61,748 bases of DNA. Source: a virus. The notes below the pieces were generated by a model that saw nothing but the letters and a program-made list of their open reading frames with translations, had not been told where the DNA came from and did no database searches. Of the stretch, positions 8,841 to 20,000 are shown in pieces. Location of the stretch: the IMG/VR virus record IMGVR_UViG_3300037189_003197, positions 1 to 61,748 of that record; one strand, 5' to 3'. Position numbers and translations under genes: made by a program. Positions within the stretch are counted from its first letter, which is position 1. Each line of letters opens with the position of its first letter.

Positions 8841-11800
8841 TTAAACCTCACTCAAATAAACGGTCATTTGTGGTCCACCAACAGACCTGCTGTAATTAAT
8901 ATTATATACTACGTACCTAACAGATTCTGGAGTAACAAGGTCAATGCCATCTGGATCTTTATAGTAAACATTTACCAAGTCTCCAAGCTGAAGAGTTGGC
9001 ATTGAAAATATATTTAAACCAATTGATTTACGTGGTCTAATATTTTTATTAATAATCCAACCTAGCAAGTTTTCTGCGGTATCTGCATCTTGTATGTATA
9101 TTGAGTCTAATGTAAAGTCATTCTTTCCATAAAGAATTCTACTTTGCCTTACCTTTTCATATTGTTCAGTAAACTTAAAAGGAGACTCTACTAGTGTAGA
9201 CCCCCTAAGCTCTGGATCTGAAGTGTTCCCCCTTCTCTTTAAGAAGTCATCAACAGTTATGCTGGTGGTGTTTTCACCAGTAAATGCAACACCCAAAATT
9301 CTAAGAGCATTGTTTGTGCTAGGATCTAGCTTAAGGGCTGTATCTGTGTTGTTAAATACTAGAAATTCTGCTCCATAAGAGTCTGCTGTAAAGCCAGAAA
9401 TTGTGTAGCCCTTTACTCTATTAAAGGTAGGGGCAACCTTAGCATACAAAGCAGGAAAGGCACGTTCATATTTAATATTAAAGTATGCAGCTTCACGCAT
9501 AATGGTTCCAAACTCTTCAAAGTATAGGTCGTATGCTGGAACAGAGGTTGAGTTTATTTGACTCAAGTATGTATTTTGTACAATACCGCTTAAAGCATAC
9601 TTGCTTAGGGCTTCAACAGCACTAACTTGCTGATCTAAATCTCCAAATATTTTAGCAATTGGAACGTTTGTATCAAAGACTGTATTGGTTGCATAGTTTT
9701 TACCAAGAGCGTACACATTTTCAAACATTGCTTTAGAATTGCCACGCACAAAAAGACCTACTGATGAATTGACTATTGGTAGTGGATCATTGTCTATTAC
9801 AGTAGCTATTAGTTTTTGATTAATGTATAGATAGAACTCTCTTCTTGTTTCATTAATGTCAACATACTCAATTGCTAAATCGTATACCGTTGGATTTTCT
9901 TCACCTGTAAACCTATACTGTCCAGCAAAGTTTCCATCGTCTACAAGAATATTTCCTAAACCACCCCAAAGCTTTATTGGAACAGCTTTTGTGTTTGAGC
10001 CAGTACCCTTTTTTACTTTATAAAAAAGAATATTTTCAACGGACACAGTTGATTCTTCTGTATCTTCATCTATCAACTCTAGTCTTTCTAAAAGACTGTT
10101 TATTTTAGAAGATGTTAAAGCCGCTATTTCAAAGTAATAGCCATTATTTGTTAGTGGGTTTACGATGTTTATTCCTGCAGACCCACCACCAATAGAAACA
10201 CTCTGAGTTGGATCTGAACCAATAATGTTTAGATAGGTCATTCCACCAACAACAGTTTGAGTCCTGTCTCCCAGTGGCTCTATTTTTCCAATAATTCTAA
10301 CCCTAGTTCCAAAATGTTTATATGCCTTGTCAAGTTTTTTATGAACATAGGATAGGTGATTTCTTGGAGTCGCTGAGTTTTCAAAATCTGGACCAGTCAT
10401 AACTAAGGCTGACGATTGCATAGTTGCTGCTGATGATGCTGTTTTTAATGATGCTACGTTTGTTTCTGTATTATACTTAGAAGACAAAAAGTTTCTAATA
10501 ATACTATTTCTTTGAGTTCTCAAAGCCGTCTGAGTTGCAATTCCAGCTGCCCCTAGTTCTGTTGATGGAATAGTTGGACTCAGATTGGTGGTAAACAAAA
10601 GCTCGCTCATCATGTCGCATCCTTGAATGCTGCTATTGTTTGTCCAGTGTGAATCTAATCCAGCATTGTGACTAACAACTGGAGTTCCAAACTGACCACG
10701 TCCATGAGAAACAACTGGTCCTGGTTTTAGTCTTAGTGGCAAATTGGTTTGCTGATTGTTTTCTGTTATTGTTATACCAGTAGTTGTTTCATAGAACGGT
10801 TCAGCAAAAATTCTAATAAGTCCAGTTGGATAAATTTTTCCATTAAAAGGAATTTTTGAAAAATAATCTTGATACTCAAGGTTGCTTGATATCCAAACAT
10901 TTCCAACCCCAGTAACGTTGTACTCAACAGCATCGTATTTAATAACCTCTCCATTAGCATAAAAGAATCCCTGGAATCTTGAAATCCAGTATGCATTTTC
11001 TCCAACATCAAATGTATTATTGATTATTTGATTGTTTGCTGATACTTCTGGAATAGCATTGGATATACTAGTGTTTAATGGAAGTGCCGCCAAAACATAT
11101 CCAGTCTGATCTCCAGCATTTGCAGAAGACGTTTTTTCATTACCACCAACTTCCCATAATAGTGATGGCTTGTAAACAAGGTTTCTATCTACAAATTGAT
11201 TTTGTTGAATTGTTCCAGCAGTTCTTTGAATCTGTCTTGATGTAAAGTTAACGGTACCAGCATTAAAAACAGTCTTATCTTGAGAAGATATCTCAACAAT
11301 GCTTGGAAGTTTTCCGTTTACTGAAGAGCCATATATTGTTGTATCTAAAGATCTTTCGTTAGACTCATCTAAAATGTGTTCTTTTGTCATTACGACAAAG
11401 TTGTTAAACTCATCAAAAAACATTGCTGACTGTGTGGCTCTGGATAGCTGTGCTAAAGTTTCTGCGACGCTTTGTTCTGGTGGAATAAAAAAGTTTGGAA
11501 TAACTGGATCTGCAACCCCAGTTTTTCTTTTGAATACATAATTGGAAAAACCAACAGAGTCTAGCAATATGCAAACTGCCTGACTTAATGATACCTCTGT
11601 TAACAAAATTCTTGGAGCTTTAAGTGATTCAAAGTAAAAATAAAAATCTCTTAGGGTAAGTCTGGTTTCTCCAGTTTGTGCATTTCGTTCTGGAAAGCCT
11701 TCAGAGTATAAAGTTTTAATTGGAACATAGTAGTTTGAGTTGTTTACATTTTTAATAACTTCGTAAAATACAAACTTAATGTTTCTTTCAATATGCTTTG

Positions 11801-13226
11801 CAATAATGCTACCAACATAATCGTTAGCTTCAGAGTCAAACCTCCACTGATTATTTGTGTTAAAAGATTGATCGTTATCAAAAAGAGTTAGATTACCAGT
11901 TCCAGCCATCATTTGTCCCACTGGCAAGGCTGACGATCCTAGGTCAGCTGCAGCCTTTGTCACATCAAATTCAATAAGGCTATTAGAAAGATTTGCTGAT
12001 AGTCTTGGTGACATTTCGATAAGCTCTAATGGGGCATTGGGAACGTTCATAGTTTCTACAACTAGGCGAAGACCCTTTAGAAACACAAACTCTCTATAGA
12101 TGTTGCTAGTGATACCACTTTCTCTATAGTATGATGGATTAGTAAAGTCAGTTACAAAGTGTGTATTTTCGTATACCCCGTCATTTCCAATAAACCATCT
12201 ATAATTTGGAGTAAGGGCATCGTAAGTCTGTCCGTTAAATACGTGCAATGTTCCTTTGGCGTTTTCTTCTGTTACTACTAGATATGCCGTACCAATAATG
12301 TTACTTTCTGGCAAAACAATTGTACTGCTAACTGTACCAACAAGCCTAAAGTTGTTTACATAATCAGAAGGCACTTCAATTCCATATTCAAGACTTAGGT
12401 GTCCATCATGACTAAATATTGGACTGGTGTTGTCATCTCTTAAAGATGTTTCATTAAAGCTGTATGCTGTTATCCATTGGTCTAATTCGTTTAAGTATTC
12501 AACTCTAAATGTTGATGGAACTGTTTTTTTAGATTCCCCAAAAAATGGGTCTGACAATGATGCTCCACCAGTTGCTCTAAATGGTCCAAGGTCTATGTTT
12601 CCAACATTAGTTTGAAGCTTTACAACAATTCTATTTGCTGGCACAGACTCTTTGTATACAACAAATGGGTTTGTGTCTTCAATAACATATCTACCAACAG
12701 AACTATTTTTTGATATTCCATACTCAGAGCTTGTGTTGTCTGTTGGATTAGTTTCTGTTCTGTATGATCTCCAGTACTTAAACTCATCGTCTTTTGTTGG
12801 CATGTAGTATCTTGGACGCAAATACATGTTTACATTTGGAAATGATAAATATTTGTTGCTAAAATAAGATAGCTTATTAATTCCAGACCTTGGTCTAAAT
12901 GGCTTTAAGCAGTCCTCTAAAGAATAAAGCATCTTTTCTTTATCTTTTGGATAATTAAAAATTTGTGGAGTGCTTCCATCTTGCTGAAAACCTTCTTGCA
13001 CAGCAACGTCTGCATTTGTAGCGCCAGTATAAAAATTGCCTAAATCAAGGATATCAAAAACATTTGGAAGAACGCCATACTGAGTACTCCCCTGTCTGTA
13101 TCTGTAGTTACCTATTTTTTGAATATTTCCTGGAACGTTCATATTCCATTCTGCAACTACCGCTGGTTCTGACTCAACTGAAAAAGATGTCTCCAGATGA
13201 TTTTTTAGTTCATCGTTCTGAAACAT
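8841..13226 (-). CDS. large minor tail / tail-tip hub protein
   Basis: A 1,461-residue structural protein. It lies two genes after the tape measure, where siphoviruses encode the baseplate hub or tail-associated protein. The sequence is beta-rich with few charges. Residues about 1080-1150 (YRFTGEENPTVYDLAIEYVD and FYLYINQKLIATVI) look like a concanavalin/LamG-type jelly roll. The C-terminal region (LQLGDLVNVYYKDPDG with NYSRSVGGPQMTVYLSEV) resembles the oligomerisation end of hub proteins. No lytic enzyme motif was found, so it is likely structural and host-contacting. Confidence 0.8.
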   Translation of the reverse strand: MFQNDELKNHLETSFSVESEPAVVAEWNMNVPGNIQKIGNYRYRQGSTQYGVLPNVFDILDLGNFYTGATNADVAVQEGFQQDGSTPQIFNYPKDKEKMLYSLEDCLKPFRPRSGINKLSYFSNKYLSFPNVNMYLRPRYYMPTKDDEFKYWRSYRTETNPTDNTSSEYGISKNSSVGRYVIEDTNPFVVYKESVPANRIVVKLQTNVGNIDLGPFRATGGASLSDPFFGESKKTVPSTFRVEYLNELDQWITAYSFNETSLRDDNTSPIFSHDGHLSLEYGIEVPSDYVNNFRLVGTVSSTIVLPESNIIGTAYLVVTEENAKGTLHVFNGQTYDALTPNYRWFIGNDGVYENTHFVTDFTNPSYYRESGITSNIYREFVFLKGLRLVVETMNVPNAPLELIEMSPRLSANLSNSLIEFDVTKAAADLGSSALPVGQMMAGTGNLTLFDNDQSFNTNNQWRFDSEANDYVGSIIAKHIERNIKFVFYEVIKNVNNSNYYVPIKTLYSEGFPERNAQTGETRLTLRDFYFYFESLKAPRILLTEVSLSQAVCILLDSVGFSNYVFKRKTGVADPVIPNFFIPPEQSVAETLAQLSRATQSAMFFDEFNNFVVMTKEHILDESNERSLDTTIYGSSVNGKLPSIVEISSQDKTVFNAGTVNFTSRQIQRTAGTIQQNQFVDRNLVYKPSLLWEVGGNEKTSSANAGDQTGYVLAALPLNTSISNAIPEVSANNQIINNTFDVGENAYWISRFQGFFYANGEVIKYDAVEYNVTGVGNVWISSNLEYQDYFSKIPFNGKIYPTGLIRIFAEPFYETTTGITITENNQQTNLPLRLKPGPVVSHGRGQFGTPVVSHNAGLDSHWTNNSSIQGCDMMSELLFTTNLSPTIPSTELGAAGIATQTALRTQRNSIIRNFLSSKYNTETNVASLKTASSAATMQSSALVMTGPDFENSATPRNHLSYVHKKLDKAYKHFGTRVRIIGKIEPLGDRTQTVVGGMTYLNIIGSDPTQSVSIGGGSAGINIVNPLTNNGYYFEIAALTSSKINSLLERLELIDEDTEESTVSVENILFYKVKKGTGSNTKAVPIKLWGGLGNILVDDGNFAGQYRFTGEENPTVYDLAIEYVDINETRREFYLYINQKLIATVIDNDPLPIVNSSVGLFVRGNSKAMFENVYALGKNYATNTVFDTNVPIAKIFGDLDQQVSAVEALSKYALSGIVQNTYLSQINSTSVPAYDLYFEEFGTIMREAAYFNIKYERAFPALYAKVAPTFNRVKGYTISGFTADSYGAEFLVFNNTDTALKLDPSTNNALRILGVAFTGENTTSITVDDFLKRRGNTSDPELRGSTLVESPFKFTEQYEKVRQSRILYGKNDFTLDSIYIQDADTAENLLGWIINKNIRPRKSIGLNIFSMPTLQLGDLVNVYYKDPDGIDLVTPESVRYVVYNINYSRSVGGPQMTVYLSEV

Positions 13227-14000
13227 TTATACTTCTTCCAGGGTTACAGAGACATCCCACATATCAAAGTTAGTCCCACCACGCTTTACCACTGAGTATG
13301 TAAAACTTGAAATATACATTTGCTTTGCATCAGAATACTCTGATAGCCGTGCTCTTGCAGCATTGTTATCTCCAAAATTATTGTACTTGTCGTAAGAAAG
13401 CAATACCCAAAAAGGTCCAGTATGGTTTTCATACCAGTCTAACATTTCTCCACCGCCAGCACCACCGTCAGCCGTGTACTGCTGATCCACCTCATACAGG
13501 GAACCATAAGGACTTATGTTTACTAAAGTGTTTGGTGTTATTGGATCATTGTCACGATCAGCCAATTTGCTGGTAATTAATAAATTAGGCTCTGCAGTAT
13601 TGTCAACATTAAGAGCTGGATCTGTGTCTACATTGTTAAAGTTAGGATAGTTTTTAAAACTTCTTGAGGGCAGCATTGACCAAGAAGTAGAAATAGTTAG
13701 CTTGTCTGCAATGTGATAGGAACGCATTGTTCCATTTGCCATTCTTTGTCTTTGTTCAATTCTTTCTGTAGACATTTCTAGAGCAGCTCTGTTGTGGTCA
13801 GATAGAATTAAGAATGTGTTTTCTTGATCTGCTAGAGGAATACCTGTTAAATCTGAACCAATTTCATAACCAATAGGAACAAGTTTTCCACCAATAAGCG
13901 TCCAACCGTCGGCCCAAAGCATTGCCTGTGGTCTTTTCCAGGTCTTTCTACCCTTAATGGTTGTACCATTACCATAGATGTAGTTTGCAGATACTGACAT
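13227..14000 (-). CDS. distal tail-like minor tail protein
   Basis: A 257-residue protein encoded directly after the tape measure, with start and stop touching both neighbours. This is the usual place of the distal tail (Dit) or first minor tail protein that caps the tube and anchors the tip. The visible pattern is strands with aromatic turns (MLWADGWTLIGGKLVPIGYE, WYENHTGPFWVLLSYDKYN, NFDMWDVSVTLEEV). The final WDVSVTLEE is typical of tube-like beta-barrels, so Dit is the best guess. Confidence 0.7.
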   Translation of the reverse strand: MSVSANYIYGNGTTIKGRKTWKRPQAMLWADGWTLIGGKLVPIGYEIGSDLTGIPLADQENTFLILSDHNRAALEMSTERIEQRQRMANGTMRSYHIADKLTISTSWSMLPSRSFKNYPNFNNVDTDPALNVDNTAEPNLLITSKLADRDNDPITPNTLVNISPYGSLYEVDQQYTADGGAGGGEMLDWYENHTGPFWVLLSYDKYNNFGDNNAARARLSEYSDAKQMYISSFTYSVVKRGGTNFDMWDVSVTLEEV

Positions 14001-17000
14001 TATCTAACTACCTGTCCTCTTACTCTTTGTAATTCTACACCTTGTAGTTTTCTCATTACTACATTGGCTATTTGATCTGGGGTGGCATTAGTACCCGCAA
14101 CATTTACACTCAAGCTATAATTATACACTGAATTGTCTATTGGTGCACCTATTTCTGCAACATTATTGTTTGAGTAAAGACCTCCACCTATGTTTGCTGA
14201 TGGATACGTTCTTGAAATTTCTGGATAGACTGGAGTGGTAAATCCTCTTCCACCATCATTTATTGCAGAAAGCAATGGACCAAACTTCTTTGTTGCATCT
14301 CTGTTTATTACAAACTCTCCTGGAGTTAGCATTGCTGGAACAGTGTCAGTGCCCTTTGCAAAACCACCAGCACTAAAGAATGATGGCTTTACCATTCCAC
14401 CCTTTGCCATAAAAGTCATCCTATTAGAACCAATCATGCTTGAACGAGTTGGCACAAAGACTCTTGGATTTGTTGTTGCTGGTGGTGTGGCTGCGGGTGT
14501 TGCTGGACCAATTGGACCAGTTCCAGTATTTGTAGTATTAATTACGTGATTAGTTGTGATTGTTGTGTCAAGAGACTTCCATCCAGAAACAATTCCTTGA
14601 ACATTGGCTAATGCATTTTGTAATTCACTATCATAAACTTCTGCTCTTGCTTTGGCCAAGTCTATAGCATTTTTTTGTGCTTCTAGCTCTGTTTTTGTAG
14701 TTCCAGCAACCGTCAGTGCCTCCCGCTTAGCATTTAGCTCTTTTTCTGCAGCATCCACTCTATCTTTAGCATCACGCAAAGCACCAAATTCAATGTTGGC
14801 AATATCTTTCTTTAGCTGCTTTACCTTTTCTTCAATCTGAACTCTTGTCAATCCTTCTGGAGATCTTACGCCTGCTAGCTCTGCTTCTCTGCTTAGCTGA
14901 AGCATATTGCCTTGAGCACCCAGAGCTGCTGCTGCATTAGCTGCTCTAGACTCTTGCAGTGCACTTGCTGCAGCGCCAATATCTCCTTGAGACAAAGCAT
15001 CTGCAAGAGATAGCTGAGACTTTTGTTGTCTCAAGATGTCTTCATTAACCTTCTTTGTTTCTTCTAAGGCTTTTACCTTTTCGTCATAAGCTTTATTGAT
15101 TGCTTCTTCTTGTTCAGCAATACCGTCCAAATCTCTAGAGTAGTCTTCTACTTGTCTATTAAGAGCATCAATTTGTCCCTGTAGAGATTCTATAAGCTTG
15201 TTGTCTGAAGCAGTAGCTGATTCAAAGGCTGCTTCTAGAACAGCTTCTTCAGCATCAAATAAAGCCATAACTCTGTTATAAACATCTTCAAACTGTTCAG
15301 TTTTACCCTGTACCGTAGAGTTTTGCCAGCTTTTTGTTGCAGCTTCTGCTTCTTTGATTAAACCAATAATTTGATTCCAACGAGTAGAGCCAACCTTGAG
15401 TCCAGCATTCATAGCAGACATTAGTTCTGGATTTTGAGCAAACTTAAGTGCATCTGCAGCTGACATTCCATTATTTCTTAATTGAGAATATGCGGCGGCA
15501 GTGTTTAAGATTTCTTGTTTTTGTTCTTTTAGTCCCTTGATAGCGTCTTGAATTGGGTTGCTACCTCCGCCACCAGTAGCTACAGGATTTATACCCTCCC
15601 ACTTTTTAGAAAGAGCATCAAGCTCTTTGACTCCATTAATCCATTCTTGCAAACCACCTGCTGCTAGAGCTGTCTTGTATCCCTCTGTTAACGCTGCATC
15701 TCCAGCAATTTTGTATGCTAAAGCTGCATCCATTCCTGCTGCAACAAGTTCTTCGTAAGTATTAATTTTATCTTGTAGTGCTATTGATTCTGTTTCTTGT
15801 TCTGAAATAGAAATAGCAGCTGCAGTTTCTAGGTTAAGTTTTTTCTGTGCTGCAGTTTCTTTTTTAATCTCTGCAGTAAATTGAGCCTTTGTCGTTTTAC
15901 CATCTTTTGTCATATCAACAAATTTTTGCATAGACTCTGCTCCGCCAACACCTGCAAGCTCGAGAAGTAATAGCTGTTGATCCAAATCTTCAACACCCTT
16001 AATGGCATCTGACATTTCTTTGTCTTCTGGGAAAATTTTATTAATAGCTTCATCCATGGCTGTTTTTTTACCAGTATCTTCAAGCTTTATTAATGAAAGT
16101 CTTAATTGGTCAAAGCCCTCGCTATATTCTTCAACTGTTATTTTTCCAGCCTCTAACTGAATTGCTAAACCTTCAGCAAATCCAGCAACACTAGAACCAA
16201 CATCTCTTAGTTCTTGAGTGCTCATAGATACAGGAGATCCAAGATTATTTCGACGACCACCCATCTGGCTAATTCCAGCAGAACCTGGCATGTAGTTAGA
16301 ACCAACTCCAGGATTATAGCCAATAGGTGCTCCAGTTTCTGTAGCAGCTCTTCCAACTCTAGACTGGATATTTGCAAGCAAACTAGCAGTGTTTGCTGGA
16401 GATAGCCCAACTTTATTAAAATCAAACTCTAAATCTGTTCGTTTTGAAGCTTTTATAATTCCAGCAATTGTTGAGCTAACAACTTGATCAGACAATCCTG
16501 CAGATGATAGTTTAAACGATAACAACTCTAGTGCTTGATTTACAGAATCTGCAGCTCCTGCTTTTGTAGCATCAATTTGTGTTTTAAACTGTTGAAGGAA
16601 TTGTTCGTCAGTTGCTCTTTCAGTAGCTGCCTCAGTAGCGGTTTCTCCCTGACCAAGCGTGGCTCTGTCAAATCCTGAAGTAGTCGTTACTGTTGTTTGA
16701 GACTGCTCTCCCAAGAATTTAATCTGATCTGCAGTTACATCAACAATTTTTCCAAAAGCTTCCATTTTATTTCTTTGCTCTTGGAACAAGTTAACTATCA
16801 ATGGTATTCCTATTGCCAACAACGATATTGCAATTCCAACGGGACCTAAGAATCTAAGCATAAACTTAAGTCCATTTCCAATCTTAGAAACAATTCCTCC
16901 AGTACCAAGAGTGCTTGCTACTGATTGTAAAACTTGTTGATTTGCAACTGTTCCAGCTACATTTGCTGCCCCTCCCATGGTGGATGCAATGCTGGCAGCC

Positions 17001-20000
17001 CTTGTTGCAACAGCCAAACCTAACTGTGTTGATCTTAGTAGGCTACTTATTTCTATTAGTGCAAACAACCCACCACTAAATAAAGATATAGCTGATGTTA
17101 TAGCAGACATCTCTCCGCCAAACATTGATAAGATACCAGTTACTGCTGACAGACCTAAGCTTGCTTTTGACACCTTGTTTCCAAGATCCTCAAATTGATT
17201 TTTTAACTTTGGAGCTGGTGCTGTGCTATCAGCTTCACGTGTAGCTCTTCTTGGTCCCCTTGGTGGTGTGTTAATTTGAGCTTGAGAAGTTCCATTAAGG
17301 GCTGCCATAACTTCTGGGTCAGTACTAAACCTTCTTGGCCCACTTCTAGGTTTTGTTGCACCAGATGTTATCGATTGGCCAACCTGCTGACCAGCTACTG
17401 CAGCTTCATCTGTTTGTGACTTAATTCCATCAATAGAGCCTTTTCCAATGTTAACTCCTGCATTGTAGGCTTCTCTAGATGGCGATGATTGCTGTGTTGA
17501 TTCTTTAATTCCCTCAACAGTTTTATTGGTTACAAAAACTCCAAGTGAGGCTGCTGCTTTTTTAATTGCATTTGAGGCTCTTGGATCATTTACAACTGAT
17601 TGCAACGACTGTTCTACCGAACCAAGTGCGTGGCCCATTTGCATGTCTTTTGCTGATTTTCCAGTTATTCTTTGGAACATTGCTTGAGACGCACCACGAA
17701 CTTGTTCTGTGTTGTAAGATCTAACTCCAGTATCTTTAAGATTAAAGGCTGCTTTTCTTGCTCTTTCTAATTCTGTTCCGCCAGCTCTTCTTGGCATTGT
17801 TGGAGCTGTACCCATAAAGTCTGGATCCAATCCAAATGTTTTTCTTACAACGCCCTTGTCTACGTCTGAAGATATTTTTTGAACTTCTTGCTCAACTTTT
17901 TTACCAGCAGACAGCCAAGCATTTTTAAATCTTTCATCACTATTTTCAATACTACTAAATGTTGTTTCAAATTCTGAGTTAAGATTATTTACAAATTTAG
18001 ATACTATTTCAGAATATTCATCAGCAATTGAATCAAACTTTCCTTTACTTACTTGTGCTTGGCTTGGAACAATACCCCTAGCTTCTCCCACCCTTGTAGC
18101 CAAAACAGAAAGAACTTCTGCTGGATCTTCAATCTTGCTAGACCTTCTACCCATGTTTTGACTTTTTTCTTGAAGCCTTATAGCAAATTCTCCAAACATA
18201 TCTACAAGCTTGTCGTTACTTCCTACAATACCTCCATTGGCAAACCCTGGAATTTTTCCATCATTAATAGCCTGAAGAAGTGGCAAAAATACTTGTGCCT
18301 CTTTTTTCTTGATAACAAATTCTCCAGGTGTAAGCATTGCGGGAACAGTATCTCCACTTCCAGAACCACTTACAAAACCACCATTAGCAAACTTTTTAGG
18401 AGCTCTTCCAGGCATCATCATTCCTGGGTTAATCATTGCAAATCGGTCTCCAGCGGCCTTAGCTTGACTGTAGGCGTCACGCAATGCATCTACCGCAACC
18501 TTTTCTGCTGTAAACCTTTGAATCAGTCCTGCGTGTGCCTGATCAAGAGATGCAGCTGCAGCTGCTGCTTCTAGTTGCTCTTGAGTCATGTATTGGGTTT
18601 CATCACCAATACCCTGAGCTTGACCAGTAATCTTTAGGTAGCCCATTCGAACGGTAGCAAAGAATTTAATCATATTGGCAATACCGTTGTTGATTAGACC
18701 AAAGGTCATAAGAGCTACTGGACCAATACCACCCAAAATTGTAATTACTGTACCAATTACGGTCTTGATTCCACCAGGAAGATTGTTAAATGCATCAAGC
18801 ATCTTTGTTCCAAAATCAACAAATGGAGTTGCAATTTGAACAAACAACTCTCCAATAGGAACAAGTGCTACCTTAAGCTTTTCTACTGCAGACCTAAATT
18901 TGTTCATAGCTGAGGCTGCTGAGACTCCAAGCTCTTTTTCTGATATAGAGGCTAGGTCTTCTGCAGACGATCCTGCCAAATCAAGAACTCTTTGAGCCTG
19001 AGTTCCATCTCTTGTAATGTTATCAAACAATGCAGAAATACGTGCAAACTGAAACTTGCCAAACAATTGCTCAATTGCTTGTGCTCTTTTTAGTGGATCT
19101 AAATCGTCTAGAGCTTTTGCAAAGTTATAAACTGTTCCAGCAATATCTCCTTGGTTTTCATTAATGATTGATCTAATATTAATACCTAAACCAGAAAGCA
19201 TTTGTGCTGCTCTTTCTGTAGGATTAATGAGAGATGCAAGACCAGACTTTAATGCGTTTGCTCCCTGAGCTGCATTAATTCCACCCTCTTTCATGGCTGC
19301 TAGGAAGAATGCTAGATCCCTTACGTCACCACCAAGTTGTTTAATAACTGGAGCAACTCTTGGTACCGCTTCTGTCATATCATCTAGAGCAACCACTGTT
19401 TGGTTTTCAACAGCGTTAAGGAAATCAATTTCTCCAGCTAATTCTTCTGAGGAAAGTTGAAAAGCGTTTTGCAACGAAATAGTTGTTTCAAGTGATTTTT
19501 GTAAATCTAGTTGTCCCAACACAGAAAGCTTTAGGGCTGCTGCTGTCTGATTTTGTAGATCTACCCCAGCAAAACCCGCAGCTGCAGCATCAGAAGCCAT
19601 GCTTAAAGAGTCAGCAACCGCAACACCATAGGCCGTATATGCTTCACCAAGTTCTACAATTCCTTCTAGAGCTTGCTGTCTTTCTGCTTCTGGTGTAAAC
19701 AGGTCGCCATAAACTTTTCTAAATTTAATGGCTGCTTGCTCCATGTCAAAGAAAACACGACCTGCTGTCATACCAAGAGTAGCCAAAGGCAGGGTAAAAC
19801 CAACCATAAGCTGACGACCTGCCCACTGGGTATTCTTACCAAAGTTTAGAAGATTTGTGGATCCCTGTTTAACTAGCTGATTAAATAAAACTTGTTTTTG
19901 TGCAGCAATAGCAGTTTGTGTTCCTAGATCCTTCATATCCAATACTGTTGGACGAACGGCAATTGCTTGCATTGCTCCACTAGCATCACGACCCATTTTA

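Noticed and set aside
8454-9005. Several overlapping open frames around the Pro/Ala linker
   Set aside because: All arise from the low-complexity GCT/CCA-type repeats of the 8044-8838 gene.
18053-18574. 173-residue open frame on the plus strand inside the tape measure gene
   Set aside because: Cys/Ser-rich composition typical of a complementary-strand artefact; no ribosome site.
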